64,000 nucleotides of DNA from Scolanthus callimorphus. Lineage: Eukaryota; Cnidaria; Anthozoa; Actiniaria; Edwardsiidae. Below are positions 21,848 through 31,579 of the stretch, piece after piece. The stretch is from the NCBI GenBank assembly GCA_033964015.1, contig CM066915.1, forward strand, positions 2,877,942 to 2,941,941, read 5' to 3'. The translations under genes were made by a program, and so were the position numbers. Each line of letters starts with the position of its first letter. Position 1 is the first letter of the stretch. Under the pieces are notes generated by a model that did not search any database, was not told where the DNA came from, and saw only the letters and a program-made list of their open reading frames with translations.

Positions 21848-22432
21848 GAAAATAACATACACACGCGTGACAGCGTTGCGTGACAATCGTGTTTCTCAGG
21901 TCTCTTCAAACATGCTTTTTAACCAATCAGAATGCGCACATTCACAATACAACATAGGTGTTATTTTCTAAATTCTATTATAACATTACACTACTATGTA
22001 TTATAAATAAAAAACTCTGCAGGCGGGTCTCGGGTACCCACCTTAAAAAGGGATGCTTATAAAGTACAGTTGTTTTGACCTCTTCCTTCTAGACGCTCTG
22101 GTGGCAGCCATTTGAGGGTCTTTGCTGATTGGCTGATGTTGAATGTTTCAGATGGCTAACACCAGAGCATCCCCTGTGCGGTGACGAGCTGGGAAGCTCA
22201 GTACAAGAATGTGTTTAAGGATAATTATTTCAGGGCCACCAAGAAAAATAGAGACCTTAGTTTTCAGAATTTCACATTCCAAAAAAAAATGCAATTTTTG
22301 AAAACTTTAGAATTCACTTCATTTGAAAGTTGTATTGCTAACTGCTTAATGATCTAACTGTGCACAATTAAGCTACATTTATAGGTCATAAATCAAAACT
22401 ATAATCAATAATTTGACTCAATTTCTTTGCAG

Positions 22433-22547
22433 GGTATTTGCATTTGGAATTGGTGATGGTGCTTCAACTGAGCTTGTTAAAGGTGTCGCTAGGGCAGGGA
22501 ACGGTGCTGCAGAATTTGTCCGGGATAAGGACAACCTGCAAGCCAAG
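22433..22547 (+). CDS. VWA5A-like gene, exon 2
   Basis: The acceptor 'atttctttgcag' and donor 'GTAATT' bound 115 bases. It completes the Arg split from exon 1 and adds '[19 protein letters not shown]' and '[19 protein letters not shown]', the C-terminal part of the VWA Rossmann-like fold. Phase matches both neighbours. No damage is seen in this exon. Confidence 0.85.
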
Positions 22548-22873
22548 GTAATTCAAAATTGTAGGAAATAGCTAGGCTTTACTCAGTCAAAATATAGGTA
22601 TAAGGTCCCTAGGGTATAGGGGCGGATTCCCCCCCCCCCCCCCCCCTTTCTCGGGAGATTTTCCCATACATTGACTGTATTTGCTGGAGGATTTTTTAAA
22701 ATTTTCGTCCCATGTTTTCACTATCCGGCTCCTCCTTTCTAAAATCCGGGGTAGCAAGATGATAAATCTCTGTCGCTGGGGATTTTAGCTATATAACGGA
22801 CCAGGGAAGCTGGGAATAAACATAAATATATTAATTACTCAAGTAACTATACAAATTTCCACGCACTGATTGA

Positions 22874-23007
22874 TAGACTGCCCGCAGTCCCTTCTTTTTC
22901 GAATGTCCGCGAGAACGAGCTCGCAACGAGCAGGTGAACATCGGCGCTCGTTTTAACGCGCTCCTTTTCACGGACGTTTCGCCAAAGAAAGGACTTCAAG
23001 AAGTCTA
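22874..23007. mobile_element. MITE, TAGACTGC family, copy in VWA intron 2
   Basis: 'tagactgcccgcagtccc' pairs with 'ggacttcaagaagtcta'. The sub-terminal 'cttttt.cgaatgtccg' pairs with 'cggacgtttcgccaaag'. Related copies are at 38234-38359 and 56671-56824, and a 2.3-kb element at 44854-47171 has the same ends. The flanking 'cactgattg' on both sides suggests an 8-9 bp target duplication. Confidence 0.8.
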
Positions 23008-23151
23008 ACCTCTCACTGATTGGTCGAAAGATTTGTTTTCTCTTGCTATCTGTTTTCAGGGAAGGTAATGTCTTTATAAACAGAGTGATTCATTATTATT
23101 ATTAGTGTTAGTATTGCTATTATAATTGTTATTGTTTTCATGTATGTTTAG

Positions 23152-24523
23152 GTTATCAAGACACTCAAAGAGCCATGCAACCAGCCTTGACAGGCACCAA
23201 ACTAACATGGACGGTGCCTGAAGGATGGAAAATACTAAATGTATCAGATACACTCCCACCAGTGTTCAAAGGTGACAGAATGATAGTCTATGGGTGCGTC
23301 AGGACAGAGGAAAACGGCAAAAAAGAATCAGAAACAAAAGCCGAAGCGACTATAGAAGCCACGCTGCACCAGGGTAGTGAAACAAAGCTCGTTAGAGAGA
23401 GCGTGGAGTTTGAGCTCCCAGGAAAGAGCACTGAATCTACCCATGAAAAGTCATCCGTTTTACACCTACTAGCAGCCAAGATGTTCATCTCCTCCAGGCA
23501 GCATCTATTGTCTTCTACTCCAGCCAAGGATGACATAATCAAGGTCAGCCTGGCAGCCTCAATTGTTTCTAAGTTCACGTCATTTATAGCTGTGGATGAG
23601 GAGAGCCGAGAGTCTGTAAAGGGAGCCATGGTAAAGCGGGTAGTGCCAATGCCTTACAAAATGCAGAGCGCGCAGTGTTGTTCTGCGATTGCTTCATTTG
23701 GAGGTGGTGGCTTTCAAGATAGTTCCAGTGATGATGCAATGATGGATCCAGTGATGGATGACACACAATGGTTGACAATGAAGGCTGTAGATAGTACTCC
23801 TATGTGCGAAAATCTACTTGTCTTTAGTTCTGATGAGGATGGAGTTGGAGATAGAGGTGTCCCCTCGGAATTGATTTCAAGCCTTTTTGGAAAACAGTTA
23901 AGTGGTATCTCTCAAAGTTCACGTTCACGTTCCAGTGATGATGAGGAATCATGTAAAATGATCTGCGACGATGCAATGGATGACACTGAAGATATTTCAC
24001 CACCAATATCTACTAATGCACCTGCTGCATATAGTGCTCCTAAAAGCAAAAAGTCCAAATTTTCTCATTGTCAAAAAAGAAAGCAGCAACCCCTGTCCTT
24101 CGGCCTGGACGTGTCGGGGACAGTCCAGGAAAGGAAAAAAGAGAGAAGTTTGCTATCCGATTGAGAAGAAAGGCATCCCCTTCTTCCAGTTCTGCCAGTT
24201 CTTCAAGAGCAGAGGAGGCCGCTGACCCTCTAATGAGCCTTGTTAACTTCCAGCTGGCTAAAGGATCATGGGAGCTCACGTCTGAGCTCGCTTCTTGTTT
24301 GAATACAACACAAGATGCGCTTGTAAAGGGCAAACCACCTACTATAACCGAGGAAGCCTGGGCTACAGCTCTTGTACTTGCTTGGCTATTCGGAAGATTC
24401 TCCGATCGAAAAGATGAATGGGAAATGATCGCCGAGAAAGGAGAGCGATGGCTCAAGTCTGCTTTGGTTAGCGGCGAATATGGTCACGTGATAGCCGAGG
24501 CAAATAATGCTCTGAATATGTGA
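23152..24523 (+). pseudogene. VWA5A-like gene, last exon with two frame breaks
   Basis: The exon follows the acceptor 'catgtatgtttag'. It should open 'VIKTLKRAMQPAL' as in the copies at 38507 and 56972. Here one A of a four-A run is missing near 23170, which brings a stop a few codons later. The frame 23175-24164 then encodes the post-VWA region ('LTWTVPEGWKILNVSDTLPP', 'LHLLAAKMFISSRQHLLSS', 'SIVSKFTSFIAVDEESRES') and an acidic Ser/Asp-rich linker. The conserved C-terminal part ('QLAKGSWELTSELASCLN', 'EEAWATALVLAWLFGRFSD', 'KDEWEMIAEKGERWLKSAL') lies in the next frame (24068-24523). The switch is at an A6 run near 24074-24080 and is shared with the copy at 43881-44671. Confidence 0.8.
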
Positions 24524-24594
24524 CTGAGTTGGTGAATCGCACATAGCTAAGCAAAAATATTTTTTTTTAGTATTTAGATTCGATAAAATTAATA

Positions 24595-24680
24595 CATATA
24601 GGCAATGAAAAAAGGCATAAAGATTCTAAGGGTAGTAGCGTGGCAATGAAAAAAAAGGCATAAAGATTCTAAGGGTAGTA
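24595..24680. repeat. Short tandem duplication beside tRNA-like repeat
   Basis: 'aaggcataaagattctaagg' and 'gtagtagcgtgg' occur twice, about 44 bp apart. The unit also appears once at 44750-44792. Confidence 0.7.
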
Positions 24681-24750
24681 GCGTGGCCGATGGTCAGCGC
24701 GTCGGACTTGTAATCCGGTGATCCGAGTTCAAGTCCCACTCGCTGACCTC
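24681..24750 (+). repeat. tRNA-derived (SINE-like) sequence
   Basis: The sequence has an A-box-like 'gtggccgatggtcagcgc', an anticodon-stem-like 'ggacttgtaatcc' and a B-box-like 'gagttcaagtccc'. The T-stem and acceptor pairing are poor, so a functional tRNA is unlikely. The copy at 44787-44852 reads 'cttgcaa' in the loop instead of 'cttgtaa'. A tRNA-derived SINE head or a tRNA pseudogene is the best reading. Confidence 0.55.
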
Positions 24751-25096
24751 TAACAGGATTTCTTTAATTTCCCGGTGCTGTTAATTGCAATGCCGGGATC
24801 GATTTCTCGGACACGCTTGTAGATAGCCAACTGGTTTGCCTCTCTGCCAGTTGAGATTCTTAATATGTTATGTTTATATCTTAGATATTTGGTATCAATT
24901 TCAGTGAAGTGGCTGTAAAGAATAGCTTGGTTTAGCTAAGTGCACTACCACTATAAACATGAATTTACATGTTTTACATTATACCGTGATGTTTTCGTAT
25001 TGGGGCCTACCCTTCGGGCCGGGGGTGTAAAAATTATGCAGCTCTCGATCAGCAGCCGCCAAATACAATGCATGAAATTATGGCACTATATAACAT

Positions 25097-25286
25097 GAGT
25101 AAAATCACACTCACACACTATCACGAATCCTGCATTCAGATTGGCTCAAAACTCACTGTCTATTGAGTCATAGATAGTCAGTTTTGAAAAGCGGATTTTT
25201 CTTTCGCATTTACGAACATTTCTTAAACGATATAAATAAATAAAAAGTTTCATTATTCGAACGAAGTTTGTGAGTGTGATTTTACT
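25097..25286. mobile_element. MITE, AGTAAAATCACACTCACA family, copy 1
   Basis: 'agtaaaatcacactcacaca' pairs with 'tgtgagtgtgattttact'. Inside is 'ctgtctattgagtcatagat'. Other copies or partial copies are at 47532-47724, 37800-37893 and 56546-56605. Confidence 0.75.
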
Positions 25287-25377
25287 AAAACAATTAGATT
25301 ACTCGCTCTCGATTTCTACTCTTCGTCGACTACTGTATCAGCTCATAAAAATCTCGGGCTCGTAATCTAATTGTTAA
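25287..25377. repeat. Small palindromic segment
   Basis: 'aacaattagattac' and 'gtaatctaattgtt' bound about 90 bp. A copy is at 47729-47810. Confidence 0.65.
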
Positions 25378-25500
25378 ATAGTGATGAGGAGGAGGAGGAA
25401 AAGGCGAAAGAGGAGGACGACGAAGTTTTTGATGAGGATGATGATAATGACGATGGTGTTTCTTGGCCAAGTAGAAAGGTCCATCTTACTTTGAAACTCT
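25378..25500 (+). other. Acidic open stretch, present three times
   Basis: This encodes a run of Glu/Asp followed by 'DDEVFDEDDDNDDGVSWPS' and 'KVHLTLKLFNF'. Copies are at 47812-47945 and 57484-57620; the last has a stop at the Trp codon. Whether it is an exon or a repeat with coding potential cannot be decided from sequence alone. Confidence 0.4.
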
Positions 25501-26430
25501 TTAACTTTTATAAAACCGTTTGTAGATTCTATCAAGACTGTTTTTTTATTTCATATACGCATTTCATATACGCACTTTATATACGCATTTCACATACGCA
25601 TTTCATATACGCATTTATGTGCAACTCACGAAAAGAGCATTTTAAAATGATAAGAATGTATTTATAAATGTAATGAAGCATTTAACAGCAACAGCAATTG
25701 GAATAAACACTCGAATTCCTTTGTTGTCTTTTCTGTTTTCGTGAAAGCAGGCCTTCAATCGTCCCTGTATTTCCTATATTTTTAGATTCTCCTATGTTTC
25801 CCTATATTGTGTTGAAATGCCCTATAGTCCTATATTTTGGATGTGGCGCAAAAATACGCTTACAGGGACCCCGTACCCCCCTCCCCCGCCTTGTCTCCAA
25901 ACAATCCTTAAAACTCCCAGTCTCCCGATTTTGCAACCTACATATCAAAGCTCCCAAAATTTTCTCTAAAAATTGCCTTGTGTTTTTATGTCCTGCCACC
26001 CCCCAGTTTCAATAGGCTTACTACGGCCCTGTAACTAATATAGTATGAAAAACAAAGAGCTACATGCAGCCTGATCACTGTATTATGAGGCGAAGGAAAG
26101 GCATTAAAAGGAAGAAACCTGAAACCTGCTACAATAGCTCAAGGACTTTTAGAGTTAACGAGAAAACGACAAAATGATGGCGAGCAGACTTCTATTATGG
26201 CGACCAAACTTTCACTATTTGGCAACAATAAATGCTTATTTAGGCGCAAATGGCCCTACATCGTTAATGTCACATGAAACATCGATGTGCGAAAGTCTTG
26301 AAGCTTAAAGGAGCGTTGTCACGATTTTAGCACACTTTTGGTGATGTAAAAACATACAGATAACTTATGGAGAGACAAAATACTAGTCTAGGTTTGTTAA
26401 ATAACCCTTTAACTACAAATCGATCATCCA
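25500..26430. other. Intergenic, low-complexity patches
   Basis: 'atatacgcatttcatatacg' repeats lie at 25550-25620. The rest holds no gene or clear repeat that I can recognise. Parts recur near 39840-39980 and 57700-57850. Confidence 0.45.
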
Positions 26431-26440
26431 GAGCGGATGG

Positions 26441-26651
26441 CAGACTCGTACCCAGTCGCCATGTTGTTTTCATCTAGCGGCGCGCGGTGCATCACGGTCA
26501 GGTCGAGGTTTTTCAAGGTGCGCGGTGCATCACGGTCAGGACGAACTCATTGCGCGCCTGTCAAGTAACGCAATATCGGCAACAGCCAGTAACGCAAAGC
26601 GAAAAAATCGAAAAGAAACACAATTCGAATTAACGACTGGGTACGAGTCTG
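26441..26651. mobile_element. MITE, CAGACTCGTACCCAGTCG, 9-bp target duplication
   Basis: 'cagactcgtacccagtcg' (26441) pairs with 'cgactgggtacgagtctg' (ending 26651). AGCGGATGG flanks both sides (26432-26440 and 26652-26660). The paralogue at 39585-39610 has the empty site with one AGCGGATGG. A 9-bp duplication suits a Mutator-like element. The interior has a direct duplication around 'gcgcggtgcatcacggtcagg'. Confidence 0.9.
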
Positions 26652-26929
26652 AGCGGATGGAAACAGATTGCAATTATGGGATTTTGAAATCTTGTCAGGA
26701 TGACAAGTTTTTAAAGTTTGAATTTACATCAAATCTGCTTGCAAATCGGAACTCTTTCCGCAAAAACTAGCCTACATTGCCTATTAGGCTAATAACACGC
26801 GATATAAGTGATCTGGGAATGATTCTATACAAATTTAGGCTGTATATACAAATTCATTCAAATACCCGTGACACATGAGCTCCTTTAAAATCTTATTGTG
26901 CATAGATTGTGTAGAGAATAGTAATATAG

Positions 26930-27960
26930 TAATAGCAGTAGCAATGGCATCTAGCAGCAGTAGCATTATAAAAAGCAGTAACAGTAGACTGTAACAGTAG
27001 CTGTAACACTAGCAATAGGTATAGTAATAGTAGCAATGACATCTAGCAGCAGTAGCATTATAAAAAGCAGTAACAGTAGACTGTAGCAGTAGCTGTAACA
27101 CTAGAAATAAGTATAGTAATAGTAGCAATGACATCTAGCAGCAGTAGCATTATAAAAAGCAATAACAGTAGACTGTAACAGTAGCTGTAACACTAGAAAT
27201 AGGTATAGTAATAGTAGCAATGACATCTAGCAGCAGTAGCATTATAAAAAGCAGTAACAGCAGACTGTAACAGTAGCTGTAACACTAGAAATAAGTAAAG
27301 TAATAGTAGCAATGACATCTAGCAGCAGTAGCATTATAAAAAGCAGTAACAGTAGACTGTAACAGTAGCTGTAACAATAGAAATAGGTATAGTAATAGTA
27401 GCAATGACATCTAGCAGCAGTAGCATTATAAAAAGCAGTAACAGTAGACTGTAACAGTAGCTGTAACACTAGAAATAAGTAAAGTAATAGTAGCAATGAC
27501 ATCTAGCAGCAGCAGCATTATAAAAGCAGTAACAGTAGACTGTAACAGTAGCTGTAACACTAGAAATAAGTATAGTAATAGTAGCAATGGCAATTAGTAA
27601 CGGTAGAGCAGTAGAAACAGCAGAAACAGCGGCTGTAACAGTGGCTGTAGCTGTAACAAGAGCTGTAACGGCAATAGCTATGGTAATAACAGAATGGCAA
27701 TTAGCAGCGGTAGAGCACTAGAAAAAGCAGCAACAGTGGCTTTAACACTAGCAATAGGAATAGCAATAGCAGCTGTAGCTGTAGTTAGAACTGAAGCAGT
27801 AGCAACAGCAATAGCTGTAACAGTAGCAGTATATACCAACAACGGTAGCAGTAGCAGAAGCAACAGCTGTAGCAGCAGCAGTAACAATAGCACTAACAGT
27901 AACGGTAGCAGCAGTAACAGTCGCAATTGCGGTAGCAGCAGCAGTAACAATAGCACTAAC
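26930..27960. repeat. 92-bp minisatellite
   Basis: 'atctagcagcagtagcatta' starts at 26949, 27041, 27133, 27225, 27317, 27409 and 27501, an exact 92-bp period. After 27600 the array decays into less regular 'agcagtagcaacag' repeats. Related arrays are at 40020-40970 and 48035-48660. ORFs rich in Leu, Ser or Cys-Tyr here are repeat artefacts. Confidence 0.95.
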
Positions 27961-28122
27961 AGTAACGGTAGCAGTAGCAGTAGCAGTAGCAGTAGCAGTA
28001 GCAGTAGCAGTAGCAGTAGCAGTAGCAGTAGCAGTAGCAGTAGCAGTAGCAGTAGCAGTAGCAGTAGCAGTAGCAGTAGCAGTAGCAGTAGCAGTAGCAG
28101 TAGCAGTAGCAGTAGCAGTATC
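27961..28122. repeat. (GTAGCA)n hexanucleotide tract
   Basis: About 25 uninterrupted copies of the hexamer follow the minisatellite. The equivalent tract at 48485-48575 is shorter, and at 40900-40960 it is almost absent, so the length differs among units. Confidence 0.95.
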
Positions 28123-28159
28123 TACTTAAAAGGAAGAGACGTTTCCAGAAGTGCATAAT

Positions 28160-28293
28160 CATAAGTGTCCATCTTGGTATTACGCGCGCGTATTCGTAAT
28201 ACCATATGAACACTTCTACTTGTGATGTTTCTAGAGTTTTTCATCCGAAACATCGGCGCGTGCGTAATACCAAGATGGACACTTTTGGTTATG
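28160..28293. mobile_element. MITE, CATAAGTGTCCATCTTGG family, copy 1
   Basis: 'cataagtgtccatcttggta' pairs with 'taccaagatggacacttttg' followed by 'gttatg'. The inner 'ttacgcgcgcg' also pairs. Equivalent copies are at 41003-41135 and 48698-48831. The fourth unit lacks it at 60060-60085, although a half-copy lies at 59641-59668. Confidence 0.85.
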
Positions 28294-28470
28294 CTCTTCT
28301 GACTTCACAACTAGGCGTGTATAACTTTCTTGTACTGTCTTTACGTCCGCGTTGCGCACTTGTCTCTCGCTTCCGTAAGTAAGTCCTCTCCAACTCCCTA
28401 TTGCCTCGTCGAATAACATACAAACTCTCGCAGGCACAGCTTCCAATATGTCAACTGTGTCTGTCGCCAT
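28294..28470 (-). pseudogene. Small unrecognised ORF, copy 1
   Basis: The ORF starts 'MATDTVDILEAVPARVCMLF'. This copy changes frame relative to 49012-48827 and 60252-60076 because it has two A's where others have three ('ccaactccc' against 'ccaaactccc', near 28390). The paralogues continue 'AQRGRKDST..KLYTP' to a stop. It lies about 580 bp downstream of the GPCR stop on the same strand. The function is unknown. Confidence 0.4.
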
Positions 28471-28639
28471 AGCTTTTTGCAATTAACAGATCACTGCCCT
28501 CGAACACATCTGGAGATGGGACTGCTTATTACTTTCATAGGAAAGGTTGTTTGACTCTCTTTCAATTCCCAGTACCGCGCAGTGTAGTCTAGAGCCAAAA
28601 ACCGCTAAACCGTCAGCAAAGGAAGCTCTTCATCATTTC

Positions 28640-28775
28640 AGAAAAACTGTTATGTGAGTGATAACAAAAAAAGGTGCAAATCGGTTTTGTATCGATCAGT
28701 TTCACTGCTGGTGACCATACTATAAATGAAATCATATAATGCATAATAAAAACAGATGGCTAATCTTGTTTAGCG
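28640..28775. repeat. 130-bp block flanking GPCR copies
   Basis: 'gtgataacaaa', 'caaatcggttttgtatcgat' and 'cactgctggt.acta' recur on both sides of the GPCR copies: 28640, 36970, 41480, 42850, 49175, 51040, 60450, and inverted at 8940-9060. It is non-coding. Confidence 0.8.
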
Positions 28776-29046
28776 TTTTGGTTTTCATAAAGAGGAACGC
28801 CGGATTGGATCACGCGAACCATATTAAAGGCTACACAAGCGCAAATACTTGTATCTCTACAAATGTCATCGTCAAAGGCCTGATGTTTCAGAAAAAAGCG
28901 CCTCAATAACTTTAATTTAAATTTTGAGTTTTCTTGATTTGGTCATAAGTCTGATTGCACTGCGATTCCTTTCCGTTCTTCAGTTTTGCGAAAACCCTGA
29001 AAAATCTCTTTGCTATCGGAAAACAAATCTAAGGAAACTTCTTCTG

Positions 29047-29718
29047 CTAAACAGCAGTACTAGCCATGTCTATTGATCGCATTGCAATCACTGTTGGTTC
29101 TCCTGTGCTGTCTTCCCGTTGATTCCATACTCTACAAGCACAGATGATTTTTCTTGGAACACATGATTGTAGGATAAGACACAACTCTTTTCGGAATTCT
29201 TGGATACGAGCGAAATAGACGACAACGTTAATGAGTGAGTTTATGTAGAAAAGCGGGACAAGGTAGTATGTGATAGATTTTAGCACCGGAAAACACGCTT
29301 GGCACCACATTGATAACATGTAGACCAGCGCAAAAGGCAAAATGACGACGAAAGAGACGAAAGTAGTGATACACAAAGTGATAGCAAGACTTATATTACT
29401 ACGAGCATTCTGTCCTGCAACATGTACAGCTTGCCTTGCTGCCTTGACCTTGATCCAGATGGCAATATAACTTGCAAGGATAACAAATACACCTAAAATC
29501 ACAAACACGAGTTTAATGGTGAATATCAGTTTATTAGAACCTTGCACGTAGTAATCCAAATTTAAGCAACAACTAATAGCCCATCCGAATACTATTCCCA
29601 ACACGTACTGGCAAGTCTTCAGTAGGCGATGTTTGAAAGGAAAGACCACAGCGTAGGCGCGCTCCAGCGAACCAGCCACAAAGGAATACAGTGATACAAT
29701 CGCCGCAATGTTGTTTAT
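29047..29718 (-). pseudogene. Class A GPCR copy 3, 3' part (TM3 to tail)
   Basis: This part has 'NIAAIVSLYSFVAGSLERAY' through TM7 'YINSLINVVVYFARIQEF' and the full C-terminal tail. The reading frame is open, but the sequence upstream of 29718 is a retrotransposon end. The missing TM1-TM2 part is at 36194-36411, 6.5 kb away. The 18 or so N-terminal residues of the longer open frame (to 29832) come from the transposon, not the receptor. Transcription across the insertion could not give a normal receptor. Confidence 0.92.
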
Positions 29719-30375
29719 GTTTTCCTCCCACCAAAGCACGGATGCTAACCAGCTGCCTGCATAGACTAAGCTCTGTTCGCTGGGGAAGTGAATGAGGCCG
29801 TATGTTGGAGAATTGGCTATGGGAAAGCCCATAGCCGGGTCAAATTTATTTCAACCTTAATAGTATGCCTTATTCAAAATTACAAATCACAAGCCCAGCG
29901 AAGGTGAGGGCAAACAAACGGCAAACTTGATACATATTGTAATAGTGGTAGTAATGGGGGTGCATGGGGAGGAGGTGGGGAGATTTGTCAACTTGCTACC
30001 CCTTAGCACTCCAACCACGAGGCGGCAGCCCTTACCAGTGTTAGAGGGGGGTGGAATGCATTAGCCTACGGCGGCCCGACACACCTCCAGACACACCCCC
30101 TTAGGACAAATGCAAATTACATCACGGGCAGGAGGAAAAAATAAAATTCCTTTTGCTAGCAAAATTATATTTATGTTTTCCTCCCACCAAAGCACGGATG
30201 CTAACCAGCTGCCTGCATAGACTAAGCTCTGTTCGCTGGGGAAGTGAATGAGGCCGTATGTTGGAGAATTGGCTATGGGAAAGCCCATAGCCGGGTCAAA
30301 TTTATTTCAACCTTAATAGTATGCCTTATTCAAAATTACAAATCACAAGCCCAGCGAAGGTGAGGGCAAACAAAC
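29719..30375 (-). repeat. B1-A2-B2 terminal repeats of the Ngaro element
   Basis: B2 is 29719-29919 and B1 is 30175-30375; both begin on the plus strand with 'gttttcctcccaccaaagc'. A2 is 29979-30174 and matches A1 at 35999-36193, with one extra G in a G-run. A short unique spacer (29920-29978) separates B2 and A2. Confidence 0.93.
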
Positions 30376-30664
30376 CGCCAGAGCATGACAACATTGTTGT
30401 TATGCAGCCCCACCCAAGGCGATGCAAGCAGCTGGGAAAACAGGAAAATAACAATGCTATCAATAGCTCAAACAACAGCTTTCATTTAAAGCCTACATAA
30501 TACAGTTCACAGCCCAGCCCGTGCTGGGAGTAACTTTTGTTGGCAAAGTGATTAAAGTTCAGCCAACTAACCCCTTGGTTAGTATGACACGATCAGAAAT
30601 CGTTTCAACAAGAAACTGAGACAAAATAATAATAATAATAATTTGTAGCAGTAAAACATAATTC

Positions 30665-31579
30665 CTAGAACGAGGGCATTGATTGAACCCGGATATATTT
30701 AAGGAAAGCATTGCTACTCCACCTCCCCAGCAATCTAATTTTCGAGTCTGGCGTGCCAATCCGCGCAGCGTGCGTTGCAGCTCCAATTCGGAAACTGTGG
30801 CTTTATATGCACTAGTAGGGAGACCACATTGCTTAATGGTTGAGGCAAGATGCCCTGTAAAGAACGCTCGAATAACTGGGGAGCCTGTGATCGACAGAAA
30901 TAGGGCGCCAGGTCTTGTCCCTCGAACAGCTAAGAACTTATTCAGTATTTCAACTGGACAAAAAAAACGGGCTGGCGCATAACCTCCAAGGAAAAGGGGC
31001 GCTCATTATAGCAATGTTTGTAATTGTGAAACGTCACTTTAAACCCATCAAATTTTGGTTCGAGTCCAAAAGCCGTGTAAGCTGGTGTAGCTGTAGAGGC
31101 AGAGAATTAACGAGGGCAGAATCAGTAGTTATCTCACCAACCCGAAGGAAGGCATAAAAGGCCAAGCAACACATTGAATGGAAGAGAACAGTGTCAAAAT
31201 GGGAGCTAGCAATAGAAGGTGCAATGGTTAAGATCTTGTGGAGAATGTCAAGGGTGATAGGGAGACGCGCGTCCACACGAGCACCCGACTTATTATAACC
31301 TTTCAACATTTGCTGTATGAAAAATACCTTAGTGGGATCTGGATGGGAGGAAAGCTTATGAGTATATCCTATTGCTGATACTTAGGTATTGACAGACGAA
31401 CATGCATAACCCTTGTTATGCAAGTATGCAATAAATAAAGCTAGAATGGAGGGTGAGATTGGCAACCCTTGCTGGCAATGACCAAATACATTGAACACAA
31501 ATTCGTTCAACAATTTCCAAGCCCGTTTGTATGTTGGGACAGACGATGGCTGTAGGCTGGCTTGTAGAAGACTGGCCAC
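30665..31579 (-). pseudogene. Tyrosine recombinase of the Ngaro element, broken
   Basis: The N-terminal helical part is 'SVPTYKRAWKLLNEFVF...SILALFIAYLHNKGYACSS'. The catalytic part has box I 'AFLRVGEI' (Arg near 31143). After frame changes come 'HSFRIGAATHAA' (His-x-x-Arg near 30799), 'IRLLGRWSSNAF', and 'YIRV' with the presumed Tyr nucleophile, before a stop at 30665. An in-frame TAA at 31382 and at least two frameshifts between 31034 and 30830 break it. The enzyme would integrate the circular DNA copy. It cannot act as it stands. Confidence 0.88.

Noticed and set aside
24681..24750. Functional tRNA gene
   Set aside because: A- and B-box-like blocks exist, but T-stem and acceptor pairing are poor and the copy at 44787 has a different anticodon loop. 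A tRNA-derived repeat is more likely.
27678..28213. Long poly-Leu, poly-Ser and Cys-Tyr ORFs (also at 40674-40937 and 48207-48611)
   Set aside because: They are products of AGCAGT/GTAGCA microsatellites read in different frames.
29719..29832. Upstream extension of GPCR copy 3 as a genuine alternative N-terminus
   Set aside because: The extra residues are encoded by the B2 repeat of the Ngaro element; the same peptide occurs at 30288-30175 in the B1 repeat.
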